Part shown: one piece after another, positions 12,773 through 22,933 of the stretch
How the letters are laid out: each line of letters starts with the position of its first letter
Numbering within the stretch: position 1 is the stretch's first letter
DNA from: Calycina herbarum
Lineage: Eukaryota; Ascomycota; Leotiomycetes; Helotiales; Pezizellaceae
Reading direction: 5' to 3'
Assembly: GCA_001414485.1 (NCBI GenBank)
Contig: LLEY01000064.1
Location: 1 to 64,000, forward strand
Length of the DNA: 64,000 nucleotides
The notes under the pieces: generated by a model
Databases searched by the model: none
What the model was told of the DNA's origin: nothing
What the model saw: only the letters and a program-made list of their open reading frames with translations
Translations under genes and position numbers: made by a program

Positions 12773-13561
12773 GCTGTGTCAAGGGGGGCTGGTTTGTGGG
12801 GAAGCATTGTTATAGATGTATGAAATGTGTACAGTGTGCGATAGAACAAGGACGAAATTATGGAATACAAATATCAAATCAGTAAATTCGCGTACATCGT
12901 CCTCTTCCAGAGTCAAAAATAAACCCGAGGAGAAGGTATGCTTTATTCACCAACTGCGGAATTGACCAACCACGTTGCTACTTGAGTAGCGAGTCTAGTA
13001 AGTTAAGTTTATAAATCATATTACTCGAGGGTATTGGGATTAATTAACTTAAATAAATGAAGTATCGAATATTTTTAAATACAGTTCGGTATCAGAATAA
13101 AATTTATTTGATACAAATAGCCTAGACAGTTTAGAAGACTCAAGTTATTTTAACAAACTACGGAGGTTCATCATAACGAATTTACCATATGTCCAGACAG
13201 AATTAGTCAATTAAATAATTAGTAAATAAAGTATACCAGATCGCCTAGAAGCAACCTCTTCGGCGGCAAAGAGCACCAGCCCTTGATTTCCAGTCCTCAA
13301 TTAAGGTTGACCTTGGACTTGAGCAAAGGGTCATCAACCCGGTCGGGAAACTTGTTTTCAAAAGAAAAGAAATCAACATTGACGGTAACGAATACAACGA
13401 TGAAGCAATGAAACCACGAAGCCCTCCGCACCCCCATCGACTACCATAAAATTGCAATAAAACCCGTATGCTATGCCTCCGCTCAAACGAAACCCGACCC
13501 AGCCCACCTCGCCATCCCTAGACACCATCATACAATCGTAATACGTCGTTCAGATACACTC
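12773..13561. other. Convergent intergenic region
   Basis: This region lies between the 3' ends of the LURP-like gene (+) and the Pil1-like gene (-), so it should contain both terminators. It is AT-rich around 13000-13230. I find no coding exon. Confidence 0.5.
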
Positions 13562-14717
13562 CTAAGCAACTTGCGATCTCGTCGTATCAACCTCACTAGG
13601 AGCATAACTTCCAGGTGGTAATCCAGTAGTGACCGACGTACCACTACTAATCCGACTACCATCTGCTCCGTTTCCCGACTCTCCAGCGAGATGATCATGA
13701 TGTAAATCCTCCCCCAGTTCCGAGTCTGGGACTTGTTGGTGGTGACCTGGCAAAAGATTGTTATGCAAATGAGCATTGGAATTAACGTCTTCCAACTCTG
13801 GTTGCCAATCTTTGAGATCATCCTCCGCATCGTTGAGGATCTGTCGTGCTTGGTTTGTGTGTTCGTATACTCCGCGGATGTCTCCAGGGATTACAGGAGT
13901 GTCGTCGAGGAGGTTGAGGAGACGACGGCCGTGACGGGCTAGAATGATTTGTTTCTCGGCTCGTTCGATTGTTGCTGCGAACTCGGCGGCGTATGCTTCC
14001 TTCATTTTCTGACGTGTCTAAAGAAAGTCAGTAAATGTATATCATACAGGAGAAATTGATAATAGCTCACAATATTCGTCAACTGCGCCTCAGCAACCAA
14101 ATTCTCCGCCTCAGCACGAACAAGTTCCTGCTCCAAAATAACCAACTTCGCACTCTCCGGTTCCTTCGCCTTCAACTTCGCAATCTCATCCATAAGCTTC
14201 GCCTTATTATCTCGACTCGGCTGCACACTCTTCTCCGTATTTCGAATAGCCTTCAAGATAGCCCTACTATCATCCAAATTGTGCGCATACAAGTCCTCCT
14301 GCTCTCCCAGCTCCGAAAGCAAAACTCCAATCTTATCTGACACATCACTAATAGCATCATCCGTCGTCGCCTCACCCCAGTCCGAAAGCTGCGTCGCTAT
14401 GGAAAGTCGTTCTTTACCTGCATTTTCGTAGCAGTTGATAAGATGGTTTTCCGACTTTATCAATTTGTAAAGTTTCTTGCTCAATTCAGGTTGGACGGTT
14501 CCTCTTAGGGAACTCAGAGAAAACCCATGGCGTGCCGGAGTTGTGGGTTCGCTTTTATTTTTGTTCGATCGGATGGAGAGTGCTCGATTCCTGAATCAAG
14601 AGTCTTGTCAGCACATGTTGTGGAGATTTGGGTGAAAGTGGGGGAGGATGCTTGCAGATGGCTCAATACGGGCTTGCTGCCTTTATCATATTTCTTCTTG
14701 GAATTGCTGCGTCGCAT
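13562..14717 (-). CDS. PIL1: Eisosome Pil1/LSP1 family protein (BAR domain)
   Basis: The proposed model has three exons on minus (14717-14656, 14590-14071, 14017-13562) giving 345 aa, close to the 339 aa of yeast Pil1. Family matches are strong: QLSDWGEATTDDAISDVSDKIGVLLSELGEQED, SVQPSRDNKAKLMDEIAKLK, VILEQELVRAEAENLVAEAQL, TNITRQK and LLDDTPVIPG. These form the membrane-bending BAR-like coiled coil that assembles eisosomes under the plasma membrane. The 53-nt intron (14018-14070) is certain from the frame. The first intron (14591-14655) needs a GC donor (GCAAGC), with CTGAC branch and TTCAG acceptor; no GT donor gives an open frame. The first 21 residues are therefore tentative. The Gly/Ser-rich tail (GSYAPSEVD) is divergent from canonical Pil1, so this may be a second paralogue. 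Confidence 0.88.
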
Positions 14718-15602
14718 GGTGGAGGTTGGGGGGGGGGGGGGAAATAACAAGAAGGTGGATAAATACTAGACTTACATGATGATTTTCGGGAGAAGTTTAT
14801 CTGAGGAGATCGGGAGGAAGGTTTCTGAGGTTGTTGGTTAGTTCTTGCCCAAGATATCAATGGTCTTGCGATTCCAAAATGGGCATCGCAACTTCCATCC
14901 CATCAACCCCGCGGTTTCCCAAAAACCCTTGCAGCGAGCGTGATCGTGACGTCATTCGCAGTGATTCGAACGTACCATATAAATACTCGGATCGTGAGAT
15001 TTCCTGGTGTCTTTGTGGATTTGATATGAATATTAAGAGCAGTGATATTATCTGGGATCAGGTCTGCAAAGTTTTTTTGTATCCAGGATGTGGTTGTTTG
15101 GTGTTGTGCTTTTAGCTTTATTGAATTTCAGGCGATGACGTAGGGGTGAAATTGGTGACAAAGGAGAAGCCTCGAAGCTCGGAGGGTCCAGAGCGAACTT
15201 GGTACCGAGTAATGGTACCTGTATGTTGTCTTTGAGAAACCAATAGAACCCTTTGCAGGTATCGTCTGATGATTTTGAGTAATTGAAATCCCACGCGCAA
15301 TCCGATTTAATTTCTCGTCAGATCTTTGATTCCAGTCCGAAATTTCGGGTCGACTTCTCTCCATGGTAATACGCGATCATGAGCATCAACAATTGAGAAC
15401 AAATCTAGAGAAAAATATAAAACTTAATTAATCGTAACAAAACATTCTGCCAAAGCCCAAAATTATGCCCAACCAAAAACGCCAGTCCTCATCTCATCTT
15501 GACATCGTAAAAGTAACATTCCTTGGCCAGGGTGACCTCCCGTTGCCACCGATATCCAAGCCTCCAATGCGATGAACTCCCACATGACTCCAATCTCCAA
15601 AA
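14718..15602. other. Intergenic region upstream of the Pil1-like gene
   Basis: This holds the leader and promoter of the minus-strand Pil1-like gene. Immediately before its ATG lies a 14-C run on the sense strand (14741-14728), and a strong GTAAGT donor on minus at 14775-14770 could start a leader intron. The remainder runs to the 3' end of the small gene at 15603. Open frames at 15118-15364 have no family resemblance. Confidence 0.45.
14728..14741. repeat. Homopolymer of 14 G (14 C in the Pil1-like leader)
   Basis: On the coding strand of the Pil1-like gene this is a run of 14 C ending 10 bases before the proposed ATG. It does not lie in the coding sequence of the proposed model. Confidence 0.8.
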
Positions 15603-15869
15603 CTACCGGTAGGATCTTGTGCTTCTCCTTTGCTCCACCACGACTGGGACGCTTCTTCGATAGCTGCTCTGGCTAACTCGAGGTGATGGGTAGTAACCGG
15701 TGCTTGTTGGTCTTGTGGTTCGAGTTACGGAGGTGTAGGAGGCTCTGCCATGACTTCCATGGCTGCCGTGGTGGTGAGAGTGGTGTGAATGTCTTGAGAC
15801 TGGTCGAGGTGCGACGACGACTTCCTCGACATAGTGATGGCGCCGTTTTGGTGATGAAAAGAGACACAT
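15603..15869 (-). CDS. Small His/Ser/Arg-rich protein
   Basis: This is a single open frame of 88 aa with an ATG start. The protein begins MCLFSSPKRRHHYVEEVVVAPRP, so Cys2 is available for lipid modification. A central histidine-rich block (SHHSHHHGSHGSHG) is followed by a Ser/Thr/Arg/Tyr-rich tail. It has no signal peptide or membrane segment and is strongly basic. Small proteins of this pattern (MC start, VEEVV, His/Gly/Ser block, SYxSV) occur in other ascomycetes in my recollection, but I know no function. The continuous, biased but non-repetitive codon use argues for a real gene. Its 5' leader at 15870-16000 is AT-rich with a TATA-like TTTATATAG near 16015 on plus. Confidence 0.7.
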   Translation of the reverse strand: MCLFSSPKRRHHYVEEVVVAPRPVSRHSHHSHHHGSHGSHGRASYTSVTRTTRPTSTGYYPSPRVSQSSYRRSVPVVVEQRRSTRSYR

Positions 15870-17008
15870 TTTGAGTTGTGTTCAAGGTGATCGAATTGAT
15901 TTGTTTGCCTTTTTGTGAGGATAAAGAGGTTTGATGTAGATAGCGATTTTGCTTCAATATTGATGGGAGGTTGAATAGATAGACAAGATACGACTCAAAG
16001 GGGGAAGTCCAGATTTATATAGCTAGAAAACTTCACTGCTATCTAAAATCCAAGCAGGCTCAAGGGTGCCAGGAAAAACAGGATGTTGTAGGATATGCCC
16101 CCTGCAAACCGCTTAACCTGGCAAATGGATCTCTTTTCCAACCCTCCTCAAGCCCTCCACATCCGCCCCAACCCCGACTTGCGAAATCCCCCGGTCACAC
16201 AATGCACAGGGTTGAGGCTGTCAAAATATGATACCGAGAGCGCAGAATTGGCCATGTGGAGGCTGAGTCCAGACAGAATCTTCGAAGAGCCTCAACTCGT
16301 AGTATCTTACTCCTCACCGAACAGGGTGATTCATTGATAAGACTCTTATTATCAAGACGAAGTCTCGTTGCCTAGAAGAAATCTCTCCAGCTGACGCTTG
16401 CCAGCTTATTGCTCACCAAAACCAAGCAGTGGCAAGAACTGAGAGATATGTTCGAATGCGGATACTTCCGACGGCAGTTTTGGAGCTCTTGTGCCGATTT
16501 GCGGGGACAAAAAATCCGTATGCACTGTCGTCTTGGAATATAATACAAGTAGGAAATCTAATGAGAGTAGAAAGACAGGGCTGTGTATGGTTTTGGCAGT
16601 GGTGTTGTCAAAAATGCTTTCGAGATCTCTACGTCAGCCTGCAGCGCCTTGCTTGGCACTTTACTGATGAATTTTCTCCTCTCACGTGCCTCAACACAAC
16701 TTTTTGAAACGGCAAGTTCAAGGAAAAGAGAGTCTCCTACTTACTTTTTAGACCTACTTGAGCAAGTTGGACAGTCTTCTGATTATATATTGAGAATATC
16801 GTGTCACGTGTCTTGATATTATGCTTCAATAGAAGTTGGAAGATGAATTCATCCTCTAATCTCTAGTTGCTAGTTCAAAGGTTATAAAAGAATAATTCGC
16901 GAAAGTTCCAAAATCTTCGGTCTATAAACTGTCTACACCAAAGGCAATAAATGATCCAATGATTCAACTTTCATGTCCAAAGTCATTCGCTACCTCCTCC
17001 ATTCCAAG
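15870..17008. other. Intergenic region, no gene recognised
   Basis: This contains the promoter of the small minus-strand gene at its left side and the 3' flank of the flavin-reductase-like gene at its right. Open frames at 16095-16337 and 16429-16816 lack family resemblance and are not called. Confidence 0.45.
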
Positions 17009-17659
17009 TTACCATTCACTTCCACGATAAGCTTCTTCATCAACCTTCGCCAACTTGGAATCCACCACCGACTCAGAGGCCAACCCGTAAAGGTTCTGAA
17101 AAGACATAACCATAGGCTTCCACTTCTTCGAATCAACCCTATTCGCGAACCCCTCCAATTTCAACCCATCATCAACATGCGTCCTCAAAATCCTAACCTC
17201 CAACGCAACAGCGCCCCCCTCAAGACCCGGAAATCCCTTCATCATCTCATGAACCCCAACTAATTCAACTTCCATCTGCACCTCACACTCCTTCACCCCC
17301 ACCGCCTTCACGCACTCACTCTCAATAGGAGTCAATCCCGCCACACCAAATTTATCCTTCACATATCGATATCCCATCTCAGCTTTATACTCAGGAACCG
17401 GGTGTTTGCCAGTTGTAAGTGCAAGAGCATTGATTTGGGGACCCATGGAATCGGAAGCGAGATTTAAAACACATTGTTTGGTGCGAAGGATGTTGAGTGT
17501 GGTTTGAGACTTGGTGCTTAGGCCTAGCATGCAGTGGTTGCTGAGCCACCATGCTGAGGACATTGGTGCGATGTTGGGGGTTCCGTCTTCATTTTCGGTT
17601 GTTATGAGGACGACGATGCTGCCCCAGTAGAAGATGGCTGGTGAGATGGTGGTTCGCAT
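17009..17659 (-). CDS. Flavin reductase-like, FMN-binding split-barrel protein
   Basis: A single exon of 216 aa matches the flavin-reductase-like domain (FMN-binding split barrel, DIM6/NTAB type). Evidence includes the N-terminal strand YWGSIVVLITTENEDGTPNIAPMSSAWWLS, typical of the FMN-binding start of the fold, then NHCMLGLSTKSQTTLNILRTKQCVLNLAS, the helix region NALALTTGKHPVPEYKAEMGYRYVKDKFG and LEVRILRTHVDD. Proteins of this class bind FMN and act as NAD(P)H:flavin oxidoreductases or related enzymes of small-molecule metabolism. The exact substrate is unknown. The length fits the family, and there is no targeting signal, so the location is probably cytosolic. The ATG at 17659 directly precedes the first conserved strand. 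The upstream open frame that overlaps it in another frame (17602-18009) is not supported. Confidence 0.9.
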   Translation of the reverse strand: MRTTISPAIFYWGSIVVLITTENEDGTPNIAPMSSAWWLSNHCMLGLSTKSQTTLNILRTKQCVLNLASDSMGPQINALALTTGKHPVPEYKAEMGYRYVKDKFGVAGLTPIESECVKAVGVKECEVQMEVELVGVHEMMKGFPGLEGGAVALEVRILRTHVDDGLKLEGFANRVDSKKWKPMVMSFQNLYGLASESVVDSKLAKVDEEAYRGSEW

Positions 17660-18234
17660 TTTCGGAGGGGTTTATTTTGTTCGAGAATGGAAGAGGAGTA
17701 TGGTGGAAGGAGAGGGAATGAGAATGTTTGTCGCGATGAGTCTTTTGCAAAGAAGAGTTGTAACCTTTTATACATTCTGAGATTATTTTCATACCGGGAC
17801 CAAAAGTCAATCTTTCTCCGCGCTGGATCGGATTCAACAGTTATCTGTGGAATCTTGCTCTCGATATAGCCAATAATTCGCATAGAAAATCTTAACAATG
17901 GGACTGCTTTCTTAAGCAGTGATTCATACTCCGCTAGAATAAAGCCATGTCCTCCGTGATTGGCCACTTTGAAAGCAATGATTTCAGAAACGCGACGCCA
18001 AACCCACAATGACTCACTACCACTTAACTCGGAGAAATAATGCTTGTCCGTCTAATTCTAAAGCGCGGAAGGTCTATGTTGGTTGAAGTGCAAGTTGGGA
18101 TTGGTTTCTCGCTTAAATTCTAGGGGGCAGTTTGATTGCACTGTCATCTTTCGAAAATTGATCATCCGCACACCTTCTGAAATTACCATTGTGTTCCATT
18201 CCACCTGCCTACGTTGCAATAGTGTTTCTTCTCC
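17660..18234. other. Intergenic region between two minus-strand genes
   Basis: This is the probable promoter of the flavin-reductase-like gene and the terminator of the Cys-rich gene. No exon is supported. Confidence 0.45.
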
Positions 18235-19098
18235 TCATGTATTCGACTCACTATAATAATCCCAGTCCTCAGAACTTCGTCTGCGGTCAGAACCGCGAGC
18301 CGGTGGTGGGTGTCGTGGTCTTTCGGCGTGTCTTTGGTTTTCAGGCCCCGTACTCGACATTGATCCTGAAGGCGGCGCACGACTTATCGAAGTAGAAGTA
18401 TTTCCACTCGAACTTTCATCAGGTCCAGAAGCACGCGAGTTTCTCGGAGCCATTGGCGGTGGAGGACTATCCAACCGACTTTGCATCCTACTCAACCCAG
18501 TCGGTGCTCTCGATGCTCTTGGTCTCACAGAAGCTATGCTAACTCTACTCGCCTTCACACTCGCAAACTCATCCATAGAAACATGACTCCTCCCCCGATA
18601 GCCCCTCGGAATCGAACTGGGTGCGCTCGAGACCTCTCCACTACCCTCACAATCCGGACAGAGCTCATTCGATGGTGTCTCCAGGATAAAATCTTCTTCG
18701 CTTTCGTAGCGTTCGAGGCCTTCGACTTCGCAGTGGGAGTGTTCGTGACGGCAGCGGTTGGAGAACATGCAATGCTGTTTCTTTGTCAGTTCACTTTTCA
18801 TGGCATCTTCTTCTCTTAATGTTTTATTGCTTCTCCCGCTCGTTGGGAGCATAGAGTACAAGGAGTGGATGGGAGAAACAAAAAAGCACACCTTAAACCA
18901 CCCAACAATCTTGTCACCATCAGGAGCTCTAAGTCCACGACACCTAAAACAAGCCCCCTCAAACCATTTGACTTCCGTTCTCAAAGGATCAGCACATGTC
19001 CTCGTAGGACAAGTACTCCGATCGATGTAAGTTAATCTTGATGTATTGGTTCCATTATGGGGGCACCCATGAAACCGGTTGATGATCTTGATACACAT
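18235..19098 (-). CDS. Hypothetical Cys-rich protein with disordered Ser/Pro/Arg tail
   Basis: I do not recognise this gene. The frame is open for 287 codons without interruption. It very likely contains an intron of 117 nt (18775-18891) that is a multiple of three and lacks stops: GTGTGC donor, AACTGAC branch and ACAG acceptor. Splicing gives 248 aa and joins GDKIVGWFK to HCMFSNRC. The N-terminal half carries many Cys and His (CIKIINRFHGCPHNG, DRSTCPTRTCADPL, GACFRCRGLR, CMFSNRCRHEHSHCE, ELCPDCEGSGE), with repeated C-x2-C spacing that suggests metal binding. The tail is rich in Ser, Pro and Arg (RASRAPTGLSRMQSRLD, PPPPMAPRNSRASG) and is probably disordered. It has no signal peptide. Nuclear or scaffold roles are guesses. 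Confidence 0.7.
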   Translation of the reverse strand: MCIKIINRFHGCPHNGTNTSRLTYIDRSTCPTRTCADPLRTEVKWFEGACFRCRGLRAPDGDKIVGWFKVCFFVSPIHSLYSMLPTSGRSNKTLREEDAMKSELTKKQHCMFSNRCRHEHSHCEVEGLERYESEEDFILETPSNELCPDCEGSGEVSSAPSSIPRGYRGRSHVSMDEFASVKASRVSIASVRPRASRAPTGLSRMQSRLDSPPPPMAPRNSRASGPDESSSGNTSTSISRAPPSGSMSSTGPENQRHAERPRHPPPARGSDRRRSSEDWDYYSESNT

Positions 19099-19496
19099 TC
19101 TTCTGATGTCTTGACAATGTTCAGCGTAAGACAGATGGTGGCGGAGGAGGAGGAGCAGGAAGTGGTTGCAGGGGGATGACAGGAGTTTTGAAGTAAACTA
19201 AACGAATTTACTGTGAATTTCTGGAAAGTGCTTGTGAGTGAAAGGCTTTGTTGGCGTTACCGTCTCCAAAGGCTGTGAATAAAACCATTCAAATAATCGT
19301 TCCAAGTCGAAATGCAAAGCGGAAAATCAAAGATCTAAATAGACTTGTCATGGAAGTAGATTCAGGAGGAAAATGCACTTCAACGCCAAACTATGCCAAA
19401 CCAATCAATCCCCTGACCAGGCAAACCAAAACACACATCATGTAAAGCATCGGTCCCTTAAACACAGTCAACATCAGAAACACAAAACAAACACAT

Positions 19497-19559
19497 CAGA
19501 GTAGTCATCTCATTGCTAATCTACATCTGGCTACCTGGCTGCTGGTAAATATACTCACC
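19497..19559 (+). repeat. Dispersed repeat, left copy
   Basis: This shares CATCTCATTGCTA, then GGCTGCTG, then AAATATACTC, in the same order and orientation, with 20731-20799. The copies differ by substitutions and a 6-base length difference. Confidence 0.65.
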
Positions 19560-20730
19560 TAGTCGATGTTGGTGGTATTCGATGCTAATAACGGAAATTT
19601 ATATGGACATGTGAGGTCGTGTTTTCCCAGAATTTAAATTGTTCACATTACCTCCATGATTAAGGTATTCCAAGATATGGAATTAAATATCTGCAGCAGT
19701 ATCAGAGTTATGCACGCGATCTACGGCTGTATACACAGGGAAGGACTAGGCTAGCAGCCAAGTATTCAACTTCTCGTAAAACAGGTCAACCCGGAAGAAA
19801 AGGTAAAAGAAACAGTACTGGATGTGCCGAGTGAGCAAAGAAGAACCGTAAAGTCCAAGATATCAATAAACGAGTAACTTAATAACTCTATAGAACTGTA
19901 AACTAACTTCAACTCACCAAAGAAAGATGTCAAAAACCCAACTTCGACGAAAACACTGGCGCCTCTTCCACTCTAGCAAAAAAGAACCCATCCTCTTCGA
20001 AAGACATCGATGTAAAAGAGATCCTAGGAACCCATGAAGGAAAGATGAAATCAGGACTTGAAACTAAAATACATTCTCTCGAAACAGGGTATTGCTGGCC
20101 ACGAAAAGAATCACATACACAATTCAACTCGGCCAAGGGGCGTATGAAACCAATGAGGATGTTCTACTGGAGAAGAGTGAATAGCAAGAACATACAGGAA
20201 ACAGTCCACAGGAAGAAGACACAAGACGATGAACCAATCACAATAGCCTGCCAATTTTTACAAAGATTTTGATTAGGCCTCTTTCAGCACGACCAATTCC
20301 CAACTACTCAGCCAAAATTTCGATGCGACGCGTTGCTCTGAGTTCCGGTCATGCGCAGCATAGGATTCTCCAAATAAACCAGGTACATCTGTGAATCTAG
20401 AAATTTCAGTTGATCAATTTTATAGCCCAAGAGGGAAAATGCATATCGAGAACTAGATGATAGCCTCTCACTCACCGAACACTCTGGACGGACGACGCCG
20501 TATTTAGCAGGGGAAACTTTAGGCTTGTGCCCTCCAAGGTGCCTGAAGCCGTATTTCAGTGGAACTCCCTGTAATTTGAGGCTTATTTGCCTTTCTATGG
20601 GCTTGCTTAGCCTGATTTGAACGCCTCTTACAGGGCACTTTGCAGGGCATTACGGCGTACTGCCTTGTAGGCGACTTCCGTAGTAAAATCAATCGACAAA
20701 CCACAAAGCAAAAACACAAAGCACAGAACA

Positions 20731-20799
20731 TAAGAGTAATCATCTCATTGCTACTCTACTCTACTCCTAGCTAGCCGGCTGCTGTAAAATATACTCTCC
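20731..20799 (+). repeat. Dispersed repeat, right copy
   Basis: This is the partner of 19497-19559. It includes an extra CTCTACT tandem unit (CTACTCTACTCTACTC). It may be a remnant of a small unclassified mobile element or of a local duplication. Confidence 0.65.
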
Positions 20800-21173
20800 A
20801 TCGCTCAATCGCTCTCCCACCCCCTCACACCTCACATCCACAACGCTTTTTCTTCCCTTTTTCTCACTCAAACCTCCCAGGAAAACTCAAGCCCACCATC
20901 TTATGTTTATACAAAAACTCATCTGCATACACCAACCCCCCAAAACGCCCAGAAAATGCCGCTCGAAAGTAGTAAACCAAAAAAAAAGGGCACTATATAC
21001 AGTACAAACAATTGCATGCAGCGAGCCAAAAGATAGGAAACGCCTCGACCCAAGACAAAGAGAGAACCTGGTAAATTAACACAACAGAGAACGAAACAAG
21101 AAGAAAAGGGCAAATTTGGCCCAGGTTATGTATTTACACCAACCCATCTGCGGTCGTGATTGTGTCGTCTCAA

Positions 21174-22933
21174 TTATTGGTGGACTGGATCCCAACCTTG
21201 AGGTGGAGGTCTTCCACGACCACCACCCGCGCTCAAAGACTCAGGAACACCTCCTAGCGAGCCCTGTTGGGGAGGTGGTGTATATGGTTTATATCCCGGG
21301 TAAGCAGGTTCTTGTAAAGGCGGACTTGTAGTTCGATACGAAGGAGCTGGGGTTCCGCCTCCTCCATAGTTATCTCTGCTTGCTTGACGCTGAGGTGGAC
21401 CACGACCGCCGTATGGCATCTGTTGCGGTGCGGGTCTAGAATAGGCCGGTTGCTGATCGCCAGATCCGAAATCAAATCCAGAGTTGTTTATAGGTCCTGG
21501 ACTTGCCATTCTTTCGGGTCCGCCACTAAAAGGAACAGGGGGTTGGTTGTTTTGGAAGTTGTCGTATGAGCGACCTGGTGATGGACCTCTAGATGGACCT
21601 CTTGATGGGCCTCGCTGTGGAGGAGCATTGGTGTTTTGATAATCGTCATATGATCTACTAGGCTGTGGCCCTCTGGATGGTCCGCGTTGTGGAGGAGTTT
21701 GATAGTTATCAAATGACTGGCCAGGCTGAGGTCCTCTTGAAGGTCCACGTTGTGGGGGAGGAGTTGAATAATTATCATATGATTGACCAGGCTGAGGTCC
21801 TCGAGATGGGCCACGTTGTGGAGGAGCTTGATATTCGTCATATGAGTTATCGGAATATTGTCTTCCGGGATTTAGTGGTCGTGAAGAATCATTAGAAAAT
21901 TGTCTTGTAGGAGGCGCCATTGGTCGTGGGCCATTGTTGGAAAATTGACGTTGGGGTTGAGGTCTGCCATATCCGTCGTTTCCATATGAATCTTGTGAAC
22001 CGGTTTGCCCAAATCCGGGTCTCTGGCCTTGCATGCCCGGTCCTGGAGATCCTCTGTATGCCGAGTTGTTATTAAATCCATTCTGTGGAGTCTGCGGCGA
22101 TCGATTGTTTATTCCCATATATCCATTTGCTCCCATTGCTTGTCCCGGTTGCTGACCATATTCATTCGCGGGACTTGTTGGCATGTTACTTGCAGGTGAC
22201 ACGGCGCCTGTCATTAGGGGCATCTTTTGCCCAGTGGCCGGATTCAAATTTCCCAATTCCACAGCGTTACTTTCGTCCTCAACATGTTTCTTTGACGCAG
22301 CATCCCAACTTGGCATAGGCGGTAAAGCATCATCGCTCACTCCTGCAGGCTTTGGTTCCACATACAAACCGTTCTTTCCAACTTCGAATTGGGCAAATTG
22401 GGGAACTGAGGCGGGAATAGGATCGCGAGAGGTGATGAGACCGGAAGTGTTGAGACCTCCACCCATCATAGGAGCCGGTGCTTGATATCCCTGATTCGCG
22501 GGTGGTGCGCCAAATCCTCTCTGGTTACTCTTGTCGTCTTCGTCCAGATGCTTCATCTTCTTGTTCTTCTTCCCATCACAACATCCTCCACAACAATCGC
22601 AACATTTTAAAAAGGAAAAACACGTACAGCAGCATGACATGCCGCAGCAAGCACATCGTATTATACACCAGAGAATCGAGAATATCATGAGTCCTCCAAC
22701 AATTATTATCGCTATTACTGGCCATCTGGAATTGTGTTAGCGAGGCTCTACCTAGGGCAATGGGCAACTTACTTGCAGAAAGAGGCCGACATGCAATTGT
22801 CCCAACTGGAAAAGGCATTCTTTACATTTGACACTTCCCCTGTTATGTCCCTTCTGCCCAGTAGACTGTCAAAGAAATAATCGTTCAACCCCCTCCTCAC
22901 ACTCCTCTCCATGGTTGTGGTAATGTGAGGCAT
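21174..22933 (-). CDS. Fibroin-3-related single-pass membrane protein
   Basis: Two exons on minus (22933-22773, 21174-22725), separated by a 47-nt intron, encode 570 aa. Residues 1-54 form a short N-terminal region ending SSWDNCMSASFCK. A transmembrane segment follows (WPVIAIIIVGGLMIFSILWCIIR, about 55-77), then a Cys cluster just inside the membrane (CACCGMSCCCTCFSFLKCCDCCGGCC) and a very long Pro/Gln/Gly/Ser-rich tail. This layout is that of the fungal proteins named fibroin-3 related. The juxtamembrane cysteines are good candidates for palmitoylation. The tail carries tandem PPQRGPSRGPQPGQSYDNY-like units (see repeat). The start was set at the ATG of MPHITTT, where the family begins. The frame extends upstream to about 23068 without family resemblance. 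The function is unknown, and a cortical or septal scaffold role is an inference. Confidence 0.9.
21565..21835 (-). repeat. In-frame tandem repeat in the fibroin-3-related tail
   Basis: About four to five degenerate coding units of roughly 57-66 nt encode the pattern PPQRGPSRGPQPGQSYDNY. Each contains RGPSRGP and a D-Y/D-N core. A longer unit has an extra RGPSRGP. Confidence 0.8.

Larger units (their letters stand above)
19099..21173. other. Long intergenic region with a dispersed repeat pair
   Basis: The 2.1 kb lie between the start of the Cys-rich gene and the 3' end of the fibroin-3-related gene. No exon is supported. Two similar segments, 19497-19559 and 20731-20799, sit 1.2 kb apart (see repeats). 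The right part should contain the terminator of the minus-strand fibroin-3-related gene. Confidence 0.45.

Noticed and set aside
14563..14600. tRNA B-box-like GCTCGATTCC
   Set aside because: No matching A-box or cloverleaf around it; it lies at an exon boundary of the Pil1-like gene.
17602..18009. Minus-strand open frame overlapping the start of the flavin-reductase-like gene
   Set aside because: It overlaps a better-supported gene in another frame and has no family resemblance.
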